Source: Patella vulgata
Taxonomy: Eukaryota > Mollusca > Gastropoda > Patellidae
DNA length: 64,000 bases
Direction: 5' to 3'
Assembly: GCF_932274485.2 (NCBI RefSeq)
Contig: NC_065883.2
Coordinates: forward strand, 11,964,222-12,028,221
Position numbers and translations under genes: made by a program
Part shown: positions 36,590-48,229 of the stretch, piece by piece
How the letters are laid out: the number at the start of each line of letters is the position of its first letter
How positions within the stretch are numbered: position 1 is the first letter of the stretch
The notes under the pieces: model-generated
The model's database searches: none
Seen by the model: only the letters and a program-made list of their open reading frames with translations
Told to the model about the DNA's origin: nothing

Positions 36590-37700
36590 ATGTTACAACT
36601 TTTGAATATTATTATTTTACCAAATAAATTATGAATTCAAATTTGTTTTCCATTTAGAAATATTTTCTGTTTAAATCCATTGAGAATAAGTAGACAACAG
36701 TCCGAACTATTTATTGTTTTATTCGGTAAACTCGATGCTTGCCATCTGATGACTTTTGAATATTATTATCGCTTTACCAAATAAATTATGAATTCAAATT
36801 TGTCTTCCATTTAGAAATATTTTCTGTTTAAATCCATTGAGAATAAGTAGACAACAGTCCAAACTATTTATTTTTTAATTCGGTAAACTCGATGCTTGCC
36901 ATCTCATGACTTTTGAATATTATCACTTTACCAAATAAATTATCAATCGAATTTGTCTTCCATTTAGAAATATTTTCTGTTTAAATTCACTGAGAATAAG
37001 TAGACAAACTATTTTTTTTTTATATTCGGTAAACTTGATCCTTGGTATCTTACAACTTTTAAACATTATCACTTTACCAAATAAATGATCAATTCGAATT
37101 TGTCTTCCATTTAGAAATATTTTCTGTTTAAATCCAATGAGAATAAGTAGACAACAGTCCAAACTATTTTTTTTTTATTTGGTAAACTTGATACTTGGTA
37201 TCTTACAACTTTTAAATATTATCACTTTACCAAATAAATGATCAATTCGAATTTGTCTTCCATTTAGAAATATTTTCTGTTTAAATCCATTGAGAATAAG
37301 TAGACAACAGTCCAAACTATTTTTTTTTTATTTGGTAAACTTGATCCTTGGTATCTTACAACTTTTAAATATTATCACTTTACCAAATAAATGATCAATT
37401 CGAATTTGTCTTCCATTTAGAAATATTTTCTGTTTAAATCCATCGAGAATTAAGTAGACAACATTCCAAACTATTTTTTTTTATATTCAGTAAACTCGAT
37501 CCTTGCCATCTTACGACTTACGACTTTTAAACATTATCACTTTACCAAATAAATTATGTATTCAGATCTGTCTCCCATTTAGAAATATTTTCTGTTTAAA
37601 TCCCAGGTAAAAACTATACTAGAATCATTTGTACCTGATTGTAAAACAAGTAGAAAACAGTCCAAACTATTTTTCTTTATTCAGTAAACTCAATCCTTTG
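36590..37700. repeat. Tandem array, about 150-bp unit, 7-8 copies
   Basis: Each unit carries ATTATCACTTTACCAAATAA, TTGTCTTCCATTTAGAAATA and AAGTAGACAACAGTCCAAAC with a T-run. Starts near 36599, 36751, 36908, 37051, 37206, 37357 and 37514. Noncoding. Confidence 0.92.
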
Positions 37701-37904
37701 CAATCCATGTTAAATTATCCACAGTAGCAAATAAAATTACCAGACTTTCCTGTCAATTTTAGAAAGCAAAAACAAAACAGATGGTGTAGTTAAGTCAATA
37801 ATTGTGTCTAATAAAAATGATTAAAGTAAAAACATAAGTTCATGGTTGATAGACATACCTTGACTTAATAAGAGTAATCCCAGGTAACTCTTTGGTATTT
37901 GTAT

Positions 37905-38105
37905 TCTGACACTAATCTTTACACCTCTTGTACCAACCTAACCTAACTCTTGATAGAATTAATCTTCACACCCCTTGTACCAACCTAACTTAACTCCTGA
38001 TAGAATTAAACAAAACATCCCTGATAATAATACCCTCAATAGAACATCCCTAATAATACCCACAATAGACACATTAGGTTCTCCACAAACTAAGCTCTTA
38101 ATCTT
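37905..38105. repeat. Short tandem duplications
   Basis: CTTGTACCAACCTAAC(C/T)TAA with CTGATAGAATTAA twice, then ATCCCTAATAATACCC-type repeats. Confidence 0.7.
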
Positions 38106-38343
38106 TAGTACAGACAGGTTAACTCTGACTAATCCTGACAGTAATACCACTTGTCTTAGTAGCAGAGAGTTCAGACTCGTGTTTCTATTAGAGCCAATCT
38201 TCCTTCCTGGCTCCTGTAGCCATTAAATACAAAATCATGCGTGACAGAGAGAGAGATGTCAGGAACCACCGACAGTCTGTAAGAATAGTTCCAGGCTCCT
38301 CCAATTATAAATGATAAATGGAGGCCAACAATAGTTAGATTAC

Positions 38344-38389
38344 CTCCATTAGACCATCTGGAAGCACGGAATCTCTCTCCTCCTAATGT
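38344..38389 (-). CDS. Candidate 46-bp exon upstream of SIPA1L
   Basis: Acceptor TTTCTAACAG and donor GTAATC bound 46 bases on the minus strand that read TLGGERFRASRWSNG (phase 0 in, phase 1 out). The outgoing phase matches the 28743-28763 candidate, giving SNG-DYLFVKI-DGQVV across three pieces. The surrounding sequence (38150-38420) is not recognisably repetitive. No homologue is recalled for the peptide. Confidence 0.35.
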
Positions 38390-38625
38390 CTGTTAGAAAG
38401 CTTAGAAGGTTAGTCTGTCAGGTCGGGCAGTAAACCCATTTAATAGAAACAATATGGCCTACATGTTGTCTGTTGTTATGGGCTGAATCACTGTATCAAT
38501 GTCTTCTGATCACAAAATAAAAGGTTATGGTAACTTATTCATTGAAAACATGTGGAGAAACAAAATGTTCTAATAGAATTTAAATACATACAAAATAAAT
38601 GATGTTGAATCAGGTGCTTCACAAA

Positions 38626-39025
38626 GAAATAAAATGAAATAAAATGGGGGTTTAACGAAATGAAATAAAATGGGGGTTTAACGTCCTACAGTTCTGCTCC
38701 GAACTGGGCTAATGAAGACGGGCATACGCCATACAGTGTATTATGAGGGTAATTTTGCCCGGACAGCGGCATTACGGCCTACTTTTATATGGAATTCCAA
38801 TTGTCAATGGATCTTTTACATGCATGCCAATGGTTTTTCGTACCATCCAAACGACTAGACAGCTTTCCTTGTTGCCCCCCCCCCCCCCCCCCGACGTGCA
38901 TCACTGACAAGGGGGAACCACACCAGAAAATCTGGACAAACTTTCTTGGTCAATGCAGGGATTGAACACCCAACCTCTAAGCTAGCGAGCCACCATCTTA
39001 CCCACTTAACCAACCGTTCTAACAC
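38626..39025 (-). repeat. SINE-A with duplicated 3' end and poly-C
   Basis: AAATGGGGGTTTAACG occurs twice at the tail. The central domain is partly deleted after GCATGCCAATGG. An 18-C run (38875-38892) replaces part of the GGAGGGCC region. Confidence 0.85.
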
Positions 39026-39639
39026 TCAGAGACATTTTGCTCAGATAGTTTTAAATTAAAGTCAGGCTCAATTCCACACAGCCCATTCACGGCAACACAC
39101 CGATACCTGAATTCAGAATATCTTTCACACCTTTTTTCACTTTTCTCAAAAAAAAAATGCGCCCAACTAGATCCATAAATGTACTTTTAAGTTGGGTGTT
39201 AAAATAACTTTACCCTGACTAGAATAGTTGACCTGATTTAACACCTCAGGTAATATTTTCATGTAATGTTTAATAATATGTCAATGATAAACTAGAAATA
39301 GTCGTGAGATAAGCAACAAGTTGATTAATTACCTACATTAAGACAGGTTCAACTGAGATCATATAGGTATGATTATTCATGCATATCAGGTAAACATGTA
39401 CCTGTAGCCTGAGGAATTTCTTAGAAAAACAGAAGATCTTCTATTGCACAAGATCTAAAAATAGATTTCATCACCTATGTTAATTAATATTTATTGTATA
39501 ATAGAGATTAAACAGACTTTAGAAAATAGATTAACTTAATTGATTTAATTTCATGTAAATGTATCTATGACAAACTCCCTAAGTAGCAGCATGTCTATGC
39601 AAGGCAGCATAATTTTATTGTCATTAACCATTCTTTTAT

Positions 39640-39877
39640 ACCCCTTGTCAGAGGTGTAGGACAGAGGGCCTGCAAAGGGACAGCATATAGTCGTTCGAAT
39701 GGGATGGAAACTGAGGTTCTGTGTAAAAGAACCCTTCAGGGTTGGAATTTAAAATAAGAGTAGGCTGTAGAGAAGCTGTCCGGGCAAAATTTCTCTCATA
39801 GCACACTTTATGGCATATGCCCTTCTTCATTAGCCCAGTTGGAGCTGAACAGTAGGACATTAAATTACATTTCATTT
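39640..39877 (+). repeat. SINE-A, 5'-truncated
   Basis: Flanked by CATTCTTTTAT (39629-39639, 39878-39888). It runs from CCTTGTCAGAGGTGTAGGAC to an ATTTC tail, with an internal deletion at the GTGCACG block. Confidence 0.9.
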
Positions 39878-39954
39878 CATTCTTTTATCCCACTAATTGT
39901 TGAATATGCACATTGATTTAGAAACCAGTTGTATTAACTCCACACAAAAACAGA

Positions 39955-40240
39955 GAGAGAGAGAGAGAGAGAGAGAAATGGGGTTTAACTTCCACTCGAC
40001 ACAAACTAGGTCATTTCGGGACTAACACATGGTTCAATTTTATTTTAATAATTCACTTGCGCGTAGGGGTCTTTAGTAGTGGAAGGAAACCAGAGGACCC
40101 GGAGGAAATCCACGAGGTTGGACAGGCGACCCTACTCCTTGTCACGTACAACTGGGGATTCGAAACCACACCAGTAGACTCAATGACAGACTTTATGATA
40201 CAGCACGCACATGCTAACCATTCAGCCATCCAACCCCCCT
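39955..40240 (-). repeat. SINE-B, full length, inserted in a palindrome
   Basis: Target duplications CACAAAAACAGA (39943-39954, 40241-40252). Complete tail, body and head. Removing the SINE and one duplication restores a perfect 46-bp palindrome made of 39939-39954 and 40253-40282. Confidence 0.94.
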
Positions 40241-40789
40241 CACAAAAACAGAACATACGTATGTTCTGTTTTTGTGTGGAGTACATGTACATATTTTTTT
40301 TTTTAACATTTTTTACTTCAGGAATAACCTGGTATAGAGACTTATGCAGATCAGCTTTCTACAGATCTACATTTGACCTATGACTACAACCAGAGCTTCC
40401 ATAATTCATTAACTGAAACTTGACAGTTTGTTAAGTTTATTGATTTTTGATATATTCTATGATAAAGTATATGTCATGAATTATTTCAATAGAACAGGAG
40501 ACACGCCTTTTTTTCTATTCTAATAGCTGACATATATAATACAGTTAATAATATCACTATATAATTTCTATAGGTCTTTTTGACACATGTTCTAAACATT
40601 CTTTATAAAAAACCATATCAGATTTTAATGCATTCCTTCATTGAAAATATAGTGAAACATAATAGACATTGGATTTTCATCACAAGATAAAATTTGACAT
40701 CTGAATACTAGTTTTATTCTAAACATGATCCCAACATCCTTTACAAAAAAAATATGTTAGATTTTAACTAAAGTACAGAGACCAATCAG

Positions 40790-41025
40790 GACGGAGGACC
40801 TGACAAGGACACCTGTCTAGTCATTCAGATGGGACAAAAAAAAACGAGGTCCTGTGTATACATTGGCGTACACCTTAAATTCGATATAAGAGTAGAAAAT
40901 AGTGCTGCTGTCCTGACAAAATTTCCCTCACTCATAGTTATAGCACACTGTATGATGTATGCCTGTCTTCATTATCCCAGTCGGAGCAGAACAGTAGGAC
41001 ATTGAACCCCATTTCATTTCATTTC
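40790..41025 (+). repeat. SINE-A, 5'-truncated
   Basis: GGACGGAGGACCTGACAAGG, GATGGGACAAAAAAAAACG, shortened central block and tail CCCCATTTCATTTCATTTC. Confidence 0.87.
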
Positions 41026-41463
41026 ACAGACATCTGATTTGAATCACAGGAAACAAAAATCTATATACATAAAATCACAGATGTCTGTGTGTGTATGAAT
41101 GTTCATCCATCACGCTTCATTGCCGCAATCCACCCCCACATATGTGCTATCAAATAAACCAGAATGACCCTGTGAATGTTTAAGTCCAAAACTCAGTTTA
41201 ATTTGGGCCCTGGGCAAAGCCGAGTATCCTGCTAATATGCAATATAATTAATTATAATTAATTAGAAACCATCAAATGTGTAATAAATTTGATAATTTAC
41301 CAGTATTAGATCATACTAAACTTAGGCTGCCTGTCTACAGTTACCTCCGCTTGAGAACAGTTGACCGACATTTTAAGTCCTAAATCAACGATTTTAGTCG
41401 AAAAAACACTATGTCTATGTATATTTTGAGAAGTATTCATTCCGCATCCATTCAATAAAATTG

Positions 41464-41752
41464 GGAGGGGGGGGTGGGGGGGTGGATGGCTCAATGGTTA
41501 GCGTGCACACGCTGTATCATAAAGTCTGTCATTGAGTCGACTGGCGTGATTTCGAATCCCCGGTTGTACGTGACAAGGAGTAGGGTCGCCTGTCCAACCT
41601 CGTGGGTTTTCTCCAGGTCCTCCGGTTTCCTCCAACTGCTAAAGACCCCTATGCGCAAGCGAATTATTGAAAAAAAATTAAACCATGTTAGTCCCGAAAT
41701 GACCTAGTTTGGGTCGAGTGGATGTTAAACCCCATTTCTCTCTCTCTCTCTC
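41464..41752 (+). repeat. SINE-B, full length plus-strand reference
   Basis: Target duplications TCAATAAAATTG (41452-41463, 41753-41764). The tRNA-like head has box A TGGCTCAATGG (41487-41497) and box B ATTTCGAATCC (41549-41559). The body runs TCGCCTGTCCAACCTCGTGG to CGCAAGCGAATTATTG, ending GTTAAACCCCATTTC and (TC)n. Confidence 0.95.
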
Positions 41753-41778
41753 TCAATAAAATTGAAAAGGTTTATTTG

Positions 41779-41922
41779 TTCTTTGTGTGTATGGCAGATG
41801 CAAAACGGGTTGGACAGCATTACAAAATAGTATACTATTTTTTTGGATATGGCGCCATTCAGAGCAGAGATCTATTCTCGAAGTATGAAGAAGATGGATC
41901 TCTGTACGCAGAATGGTATTAG
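41779..41922 (+). other. Unassigned small ORF with protein-like composition
   Basis: After the end of a SINE-B copy, an ATG-started frame encodes MADAKRVGQHYKIVYYFF followed by GYGAIQSRDLFSKYEEDG and SLYAEWY-stop. A possible acceptor (TTTGTGTGTATGGCAG) lies at its front. Composition is less AT-driven than its surroundings. No family is recognised, and chance remains likely for an ORF this short. Confidence 0.15.
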
Positions 41923-42676
41923 ATATTATACAATTTATAGTTTATCCTCACTACACTTGAACTGAATACCTGTCATAGGTGTTTGATCATAGACAATATA
42001 TTATTACTCATCCACACAGAAAAAAAACCTTCCATTATTACTCAGTCGATAAAATATATTATTGAAATATGCTAGTACATACACAGATATGATCACGAAA
42101 AGGTTGACTAGTGCAGGATAAGGTTTAAATTTTAATTTATTATAGATCATGTTTGATCACTTACATGAATCATGAACATACATGTAACATACATGCTCTC
42201 TGAGCAATTTCAGTCTCTTGATAATTAAGAATAACGTTTTTCATCTCACCATGAGTAACTCTATTAACAAAACTAAAGTAAAACATGGCCTTACATATTT
42301 AATTTGAGCTTGAAAAAAAAATAAAATAAAACCAACAGAAAGTTGACATGATTTATAGAGATATGACTTGTATTCAGTGTTATTATCCTACCTCAAGTCC
42401 ACTAAAACGTCCTTCAATAAGTATCCAAAATATTCAATTACTTACCACAATAACTACACAAACAGTATTAAATATATAATCCAGAGCTCTGTCTATTAAC
42501 TGTACACAAGATAAAATGGCTACCTCCACTACTCCTGAAGCCTCTTGTACTATTTAACACCAGTATTTACAAACTGATCAAAGAACAATGGCAGCTGGTT
42601 ATTATCTACGTGCCCTCAAGGGAATTACATCGTCCCCTTCAAACCCAAAATACACCTGAATACAAACAAATCTTAC

Positions 42677-42734
42677 CGTTGACCTATTTTTAGACATAAG
42701 GAAACTTCTTTGTTGTCTTGATCCACCTCCATTC
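42677..42734 (-). CDS. Candidate 58-bp exon, minus strand
   Basis: An open minus-strand segment ends at a GTAAGA donor, with a possible acceptor CTCCACTTTAAG. One frame reads NGGGSRQQRSFLMSKNRST and leaves in phase 0, matching the entry phase of the 38344-38389 candidate. Its Met could be an N-terminal start. A second frame has ATG in a fair context (MEVDQDNKEVSLCLKIGQ). Not recognised by homology. Confidence 0.25.
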
Positions 42735-43486
42735 CTTAAAGTGGAGTATCCCCATTGAAATCTTGACAATTTTATTTATCTGCTATGATATGAGAATATA
42801 TCAATTGTAAAGAAGATTAGCATTAGGACACAATACTGGAATAATGACTTTTTAGTTAGTTTTTAATATGAAAAGAAATTATTAAAAATTGACAAAACCA
42901 AAATGTTTAGTTAAGCAATTTTACATTCTCAGAAAAAAAAAAGCTGACAAGATGTTTATAACAAAAGTAATATATTATAAGGTCTGTCAAGGAACATTTA
43001 ACAAACTGCATAACTCTGCTCATTATGTACATTTCCAAATATGAGAATTTCATTTGATTTCATTTTGAAACACAAACATTGGAGGAAAACTGGGAATATA
43101 AAATAATATTTCTAATGGAGTATTTATTAAAATTTGATGAAAAGACTGTTCTACAGATAAGTCAGAAACCGAGAAGAAAATTAAATTTATTTTCTTTTTA
43201 ATTTCAGTGATGGTTAAGACCCACTTTAATCTGAAGGTGAACATACCACAACAAAAAAAAAACCTACTAGGACCTGTTGCTTGACATTTAAAATGAGAGC
43301 ACACAACTCATTCAAATAAAGATACCATGCCCATTAACCTGGTTGTCTTGACCATTTACCTCAGTTGATCCGAGTCAAGAAAATAATTATTATCACCTTT
43401 AGATGTCAGATTTACAGTGACTGTATAACTAACTAGTGGTTTCACACATATACGTGACAATGACATTTACATCAATATGGAATGTG

Positions 43487-43535
43487 AAAAGAAATGGAGC
43501 TTAACAATAACATCCTACTTTTCTGCACTGTGAAT
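43487..43535 (-). repeat. Possible SINE-A tail fragment
   Basis: GAAATGGAGCTTAACAATAAC then ATCCTACTTTTCTGCACTG. Flanks share TGTGAA. Confidence 0.4.
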
Positions 43536-43828
43536 AAAAGTAATAATGCCTACACTGATTTTGAAACCAGCAACAATTTATTGGATGTGCCAAACCAAGA
43601 TGAAATAATTTCAGGTGACCTCGGATCACAAATTTTAGAATCATATTACCAGCTTATTACAAGTATTATTATATTTCAATTTGATTTTATCACAATATAT
43701 GTGGCCTCTTTTCTCCCCTGTTGGCTCCTTGCACACTCAAAGTTGTGCAAGCTATTTACTAAGGATTTGACATAAATTTCACAAATCCTTTTTTATTCTA
43801 CAGAATTAAACCGGCACATGTACAGAAA

Positions 43829-44074
43829 GAGAGAGAGAAATGGGGTTTAACGTCCACTCAACACAAACTAGGTCATTTTGGGACGAACATATGGTTAAAT
43901 TTTATTTCTATAATTCGCTTGCGCTTGGAGGACCTGGAGAAAACCCACGAGGTTGGACAGGCTTTCCTACTCCTTGTCACGTACAACCGGGGATTCGAAA
44001 CCACGCCAGTTGACTCAATGACAGGCTTTATGATACAGCGCGCACGTGCTAACCATTCGGCCATCCAATCCCCC
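43829..44074 (-). repeat. SINE-B with internal deletion
   Basis: Flanked by CACATGTACAGAAA and CACATGCACAGAAA (one mismatch). The AGGGGTCTTTAGCAGTGGG block is deleted. Confidence 0.92.
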
Positions 44075-44537
44075 CACATGCACAGAAACAAACCTCTAAT
44101 GTAACTGGACCATCTTTTTACTGTGGAGAAATTTTGGATTGTCTTAAGTCTTTGTTGGAGTAGTAAGTCTGTGTTATTTGTTCTGATCATTAAGCTTGTA
44201 TATCCTCTCTGTATTGTCTACTTTCTAAACCAATGATTTTATCAGGTAAACTCATTATCCTAATGAGCTATATCAATTAAACAGGGAGTTTTTAATTAAG
44301 CTTCTCAACAAATTCCAGGATTGAGATAAGAATTAGAAATTAATCAGCTTATATAGATATAATGACTGTGGTTAAATTCCTTCATTAATTATTATACTGA
44401 CTGCAGTATATCAAGTACTATATGCAGGCCTGGAAATAACTTTCAAATGTGTGTCCAACACCATCTCAGACAGGATGACCATTCTGCCTGACATTTCAAA
44501 TTTTCGGTCAGACATAATATTCTGGCATTTGGCACAA

Positions 44538-44777
44538 GAAATGAAATGGGGTTTAACATACTACTATTCCGCTCCGAACTGGGATAATGAAGACAGGTTT
44601 TTCGTCCCACCCAAACGACTAAACAGCTGTCCTTGTCAGGCCCTCCGTTCTGCATCACTGACAAGGGGGAACAACTCCTGAAAATCTGGATGAACTTTCT
44701 CGGCCAGTGCAGGGATCGAAGACCCAACCTCCAGGCTAGCGAGCCAGCGTCTTACCAACTTAGCCACCGTGGCCCCC
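44538..44777 (-). repeat. SINE-A lacking the central domain
   Basis: Target duplications CATTTGGCACAA (44526-44537, 44778-44789). The tail joins directly from AATGAAGACAGG to TTTTTCGTCCCACCC, so the conserved central block is absent although the copy is otherwise full. Confidence 0.92.
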
Positions 44778-44999
44778 CATTTGGCACAAAGTCTATCAAG
44801 ATCTATAAAGTTGACCAGGTTAGTTTGTCTTAGTTTTCATTGTTCGGCAAAATTGGTTTTGATTTGTCACGGATATAAAAATATTACCCATTAAAATGCC
44901 TCAAATGTCATGATACTCTTTTATCTCAGGAATCACACAATGTTTATTGAATTAATAATTGGGTCACGCTTCCTACCGAGTCAAAAATACACATCATCT

Positions 45000-45595
45000 A
45001 TTGAGAACTTAATTATTTCTTTTATGATTATAGAATAAAGGATGATCGATATTATGAGTTATTATGTTCATTACAATATAAATCCCTAATTTTATAGGCA
45101 CCTATAATCTTGTGATGATATAGCTTCCTGTCTTTGACAATGTTGGCCTAATCACATGACAATTTCACGCCTTTTCTATAAAGGTTTGAAAATACAACCA
45201 TCTTTTGGAAACTTATTTGTTTGTTGTATTATTAAATAATAAAACATGATTTTGATTATTAGTTAATAAAAGTTGAAAACAATAAAAATCGTGACCAATG
45301 ACCTTGCAAATCTGAAAATATAAATCCCATTTATAAACTGTAGTGGCTACGCAGTACATGTTACCGTGAAAACATCTACATCAGAATAATAATATAATAT
45401 GGAACTTCTGGGTTATGGATAATTATTTTACTGTAGTTTATGAACATGTAAGAAATTAACAGGAAGCCCATTTTGTAAATATACTGGAATATGTTTCATC
45501 AAAATTTGTAATAAAAGACTCTATGCTGAAATACATACAACCAAATTACACCATTCCACATGAACATAAAGGAATTTCAAATCAAATGTCCATAC
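45000..45595. other. Noncoding, nothing recognised
   Basis: AT-rich sequence between a SINE-A and the Tc1-like relic, with no repeat partner or ORF. Confidence 0.4.
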
Positions 45596-45705
45596 TATGT
45601 TATACCCCATTTCATTCATTTATACTAAGAAATTCTCAAGATTTTCTATGTTAAACCCCATTTCATTTCATTTCCACTCATACTAAGAAATTCTCAAGGT
45701 TTTAC
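45596..45705 (+). repeat. Tandemly duplicated SINE-A tail
   Basis: Two direct copies of TATGTTA(T/A)ACCCCATTTCATT plus ACTAAGAAATTCTCAAG. Confidence 0.7.
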
Positions 45706-45948
45706 AAATCTTATGCTAGGTTTCCACTGTCGTGTAAATAAATCCTGATGGAGCAATAAGGCACCTTCCCAAACATAGAATTGAACCCAGGAAATGTTCT
45801 CAAAAATGTAACCTGACTTCTGAGATGGTAATGTGTTCTCCATGATTTTCATGTAACTCATGCTGCATGTGCTGTTCACCGGGACCAGCCCTATAAAATG
45901 CACCCCCATACCTGGTTGAATCATCATTAACACGACAACGTCAGCAGC

Positions 45949-46640
45949 ATGCCACGATTCACAACAGCTCACAGGAACCAGGCGCTTAGAAAACTCGACG
46001 TTGGCCACACAGCCCAAGCCGTTGCCAATCACTTCCAGGTCAATGTTCGGGTCACAAACACCACGGATGATCGTCCCCGAACTGGTAGACCAAGGGTTAC
46101 CACAAAGCGACAAGACTGCCATGTTGTGCGACAGCACAGGCAGAATCACTTCACACAGGCATCTGAGACAGCATGTCAGACAGAGTGAACATATGGAAGA
46201 CCCATCAGTACCGATACAGTGCGCCAACATTTCATCCATTGCTGTAGACCTTACTGTGGACCGATCCTCACCCCTCGCCATCGAAGTGAAGTCTACAGTT
46301 TGCCCAACAACACCAGAACTGGCGACGCAGGGAATGGAGAACTCTTCTGTTCACAGATGAGAGTCGGTATTGCGTATCAACTGCAGATGGCAAGCTTCTT
46401 TCTGACCAATGTGCCATGGAACGAGACTCATGGGGAGGTCCAAGCATAATGGTTTTGGGTTGAATCGGCCTGAACCAGAGTGTGGGTCCTGTGGTGTTCC
46501 AAAATCTTAGTCCAGGGAGAGGAGGCGTATTCACAGCAGTCCGCTACATCGATCAAGCTCTCAAACCCCATGTCATACCACATTTCGCATGTCATCTGTT
46601 ATTGACACTGACGGTGGACACACCAGATACTGATGTATAG
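45949..46640 (+). pseudogene. Tc1/mariner-like transposase, decayed
   Basis: The first frame (45949-46185) encodes MPRFTTAHRNQALRKLDVGH, then AQAVANHFQVNVRV and DDRPRTGRPRVTTKRQD, the helix-turn-helix and GRPR motif of Tc1-like transposases. A gap of roughly 15 residues follows VNVRV. A second frame has RPYCGPILTPRHR near 46240. Other frames give FTDESRY with the first catalytic Asp (46340-46360), then ERDSWGGPSIMV and AVRYIDQALKPHVIPHF up to 46590. At least three frame changes and one stop are present; the second Asp and final Glu regions are not recognisable. No inverted termini found. Confidence 0.85.
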
Positions 46641-47325
46641 ACTGTGTACCGAATGTCTTGGAATTGTGATGAATTAATCACTAATGTGTCAAAATACTGT
46701 TCACAAAATATTTCTTTGATCCATTTAGTAAGTGGTTTTCTAGAATGATTTGATTAAAGTGCCTCTCTGATTTTGAAATCGTACTGACATTTATTTTGCT
46801 GATTAGTATTATCAAAAATCAATAAATCCTGATTCTGGTCTAAAATTATTTTATAAACTTTGATAGAATCTGAAGTCCATATTATATGTACGTATATATA
46901 GCTGACTGTACAAATATTGACAAATCAAATCAATTTCTCAGATAAAAAAACGACCACATTCATTTGCTAGATTAAAAGGACAATCGCCTCATTGATTTGG
47001 ATTTCAGCCTATATTTTCAAATATAGGTCTGCAGTTAGATGTAACTGATTTTTTCTTCCACAAGTGACAGCCAATAACAAAACTTATATTAGTAAACAAC
47101 ACACTTCTGCTTAATATTTCGAAATGACAATTTTATCATGTAGAACTTGCTCCATCACTAATCGATATCACACATCAGACTGAAAATTCAATACAATATG
47201 TTTTTACCTAAATAAAAGACACAGATAATAATGAGTGCATAATGGAAAACCTTACCAGTAATGAGTGTTTGATGATAACACCTGGGTATTTTCTAATTAG
47301 CAAACGGCACAACTATTATGATAGG

Positions 47326-47594
47326 CAATCTCATTAAATTACAGATCTATATTTCGTTTCGTTTTTTATACTTTCGATGGCCTCCACTACATGAAGATCT
47401 GACCAGTTGTCTTGGGAGGTCGCGTTGGAGGTCATACAAGCTTTTTTTAACCTTATGATGTCAGACATTTCATTAACCAATCAGCATGTCAATGATAACA
47501 ACTCTTCCAGATCCTAGTGTAGTAAAGACAAGTAAAACGAAATTTTGAATTATAAAAAACGAAATGAAATAGGATCTGTGTTTTAATCAGATTT
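47326..47594 (-). mobile_element. MITE family M, about 269 bp
   Basis: CAATCTC... and ...CAGATTT termini, with ACGAAATGAAATAGGATCTG and inverted CAGATCTATATTTCGTTTCG. Target duplications TATGATAGG/TATAATAGG, one mismatch. Confidence 0.82.
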
Positions 47595-47794
47595 TTATAA
47601 TAGGTTGATATGTTTACAAAGTTCCATAATGATAAACTGAACAGTTTCTGAGATAATCTCTAGAAATAGTTGTAAAGTCAAATTTGTTTCCATAGAAACA
47701 CAACAGTTATTCAACTTAAAAATCAAAATCTAATTAACTAAAGGCAAAACTACTGTAATAGGTTGATGTGTATAACAATTCAAATAAAGATACA

Positions 47795-48100
47795 TTGTCC
47801 CAAAAGTATTTATCGGGTGGTTATTTCAAATAAAAGTATGGCTGATTTGGTATATATATATGGAAAGTATACACACACCAAATCTTACTAGAGAAATACT
47901 GGATTACCAGACAAACACCCATGGGGCAAGCACTGGGCAAAAATGTTAGGTTATCACTAACTGGCAACCCGAGAACAAAGTTCTGAGAGGGATCTGAGGC
48001 ACATTTTTGATAGATTAATTAGTTTAAATATGTTTTTTTAGTCAAAATATATCATCAAATCACACATTTGTATACAGGAAAGTATCTTTAAGATATCCTC
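47795..48100 (+). repeat. Dispersed repeat family Z
   Basis: GATACATTGTCCCAAAAGTA, TATCGGGTGGTTATTTC, CACTGGGCAAAAATGTTAGG and TAGTCAAAATATATCATC recur at 23.2-24.0 kb and 60.3-62.1 kb. Confidence 0.6.
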
Positions 48101-48229
48101 TACATAATATCCTCTGTTAAAAGTCCCTACATAATTTAAACCTATCCGTAAAATACCTTCCACGAAAAACAGTTCTTCTTGATAAATTTCACTTGAAACT
48201 TGAATTAATTAATCTGCTATTAACCTTAC

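Larger units (their letters stand above)
34380..36590. other. Mostly unique AT-rich noncoding sequence
   Basis: Besides one SINE-B and the 45-bp MITE relic, nothing recognised. Small ORFs are composition-driven and lack splice or homology support. Confidence 0.45.

Noticed and set aside
41487-41559. tRNA gene in the SINE-B head
   Set aside because: Boxes A and B are present but no cloverleaf with a paired acceptor stem is evident; it repeats as part of a SINE.
45602-45690. Short SINE tail flanked by ACTAAGAAATTCTCAAG as a target duplication
   Set aside because: The tail itself is also duplicated, so a tandem duplication of about 55 bp explains it better.
45694-46281. Minus-strand 195-codon ORF
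   Set aside because: Antisense shadow of the Tc1-like transposase relic; no homology of its own and low-quality composition.
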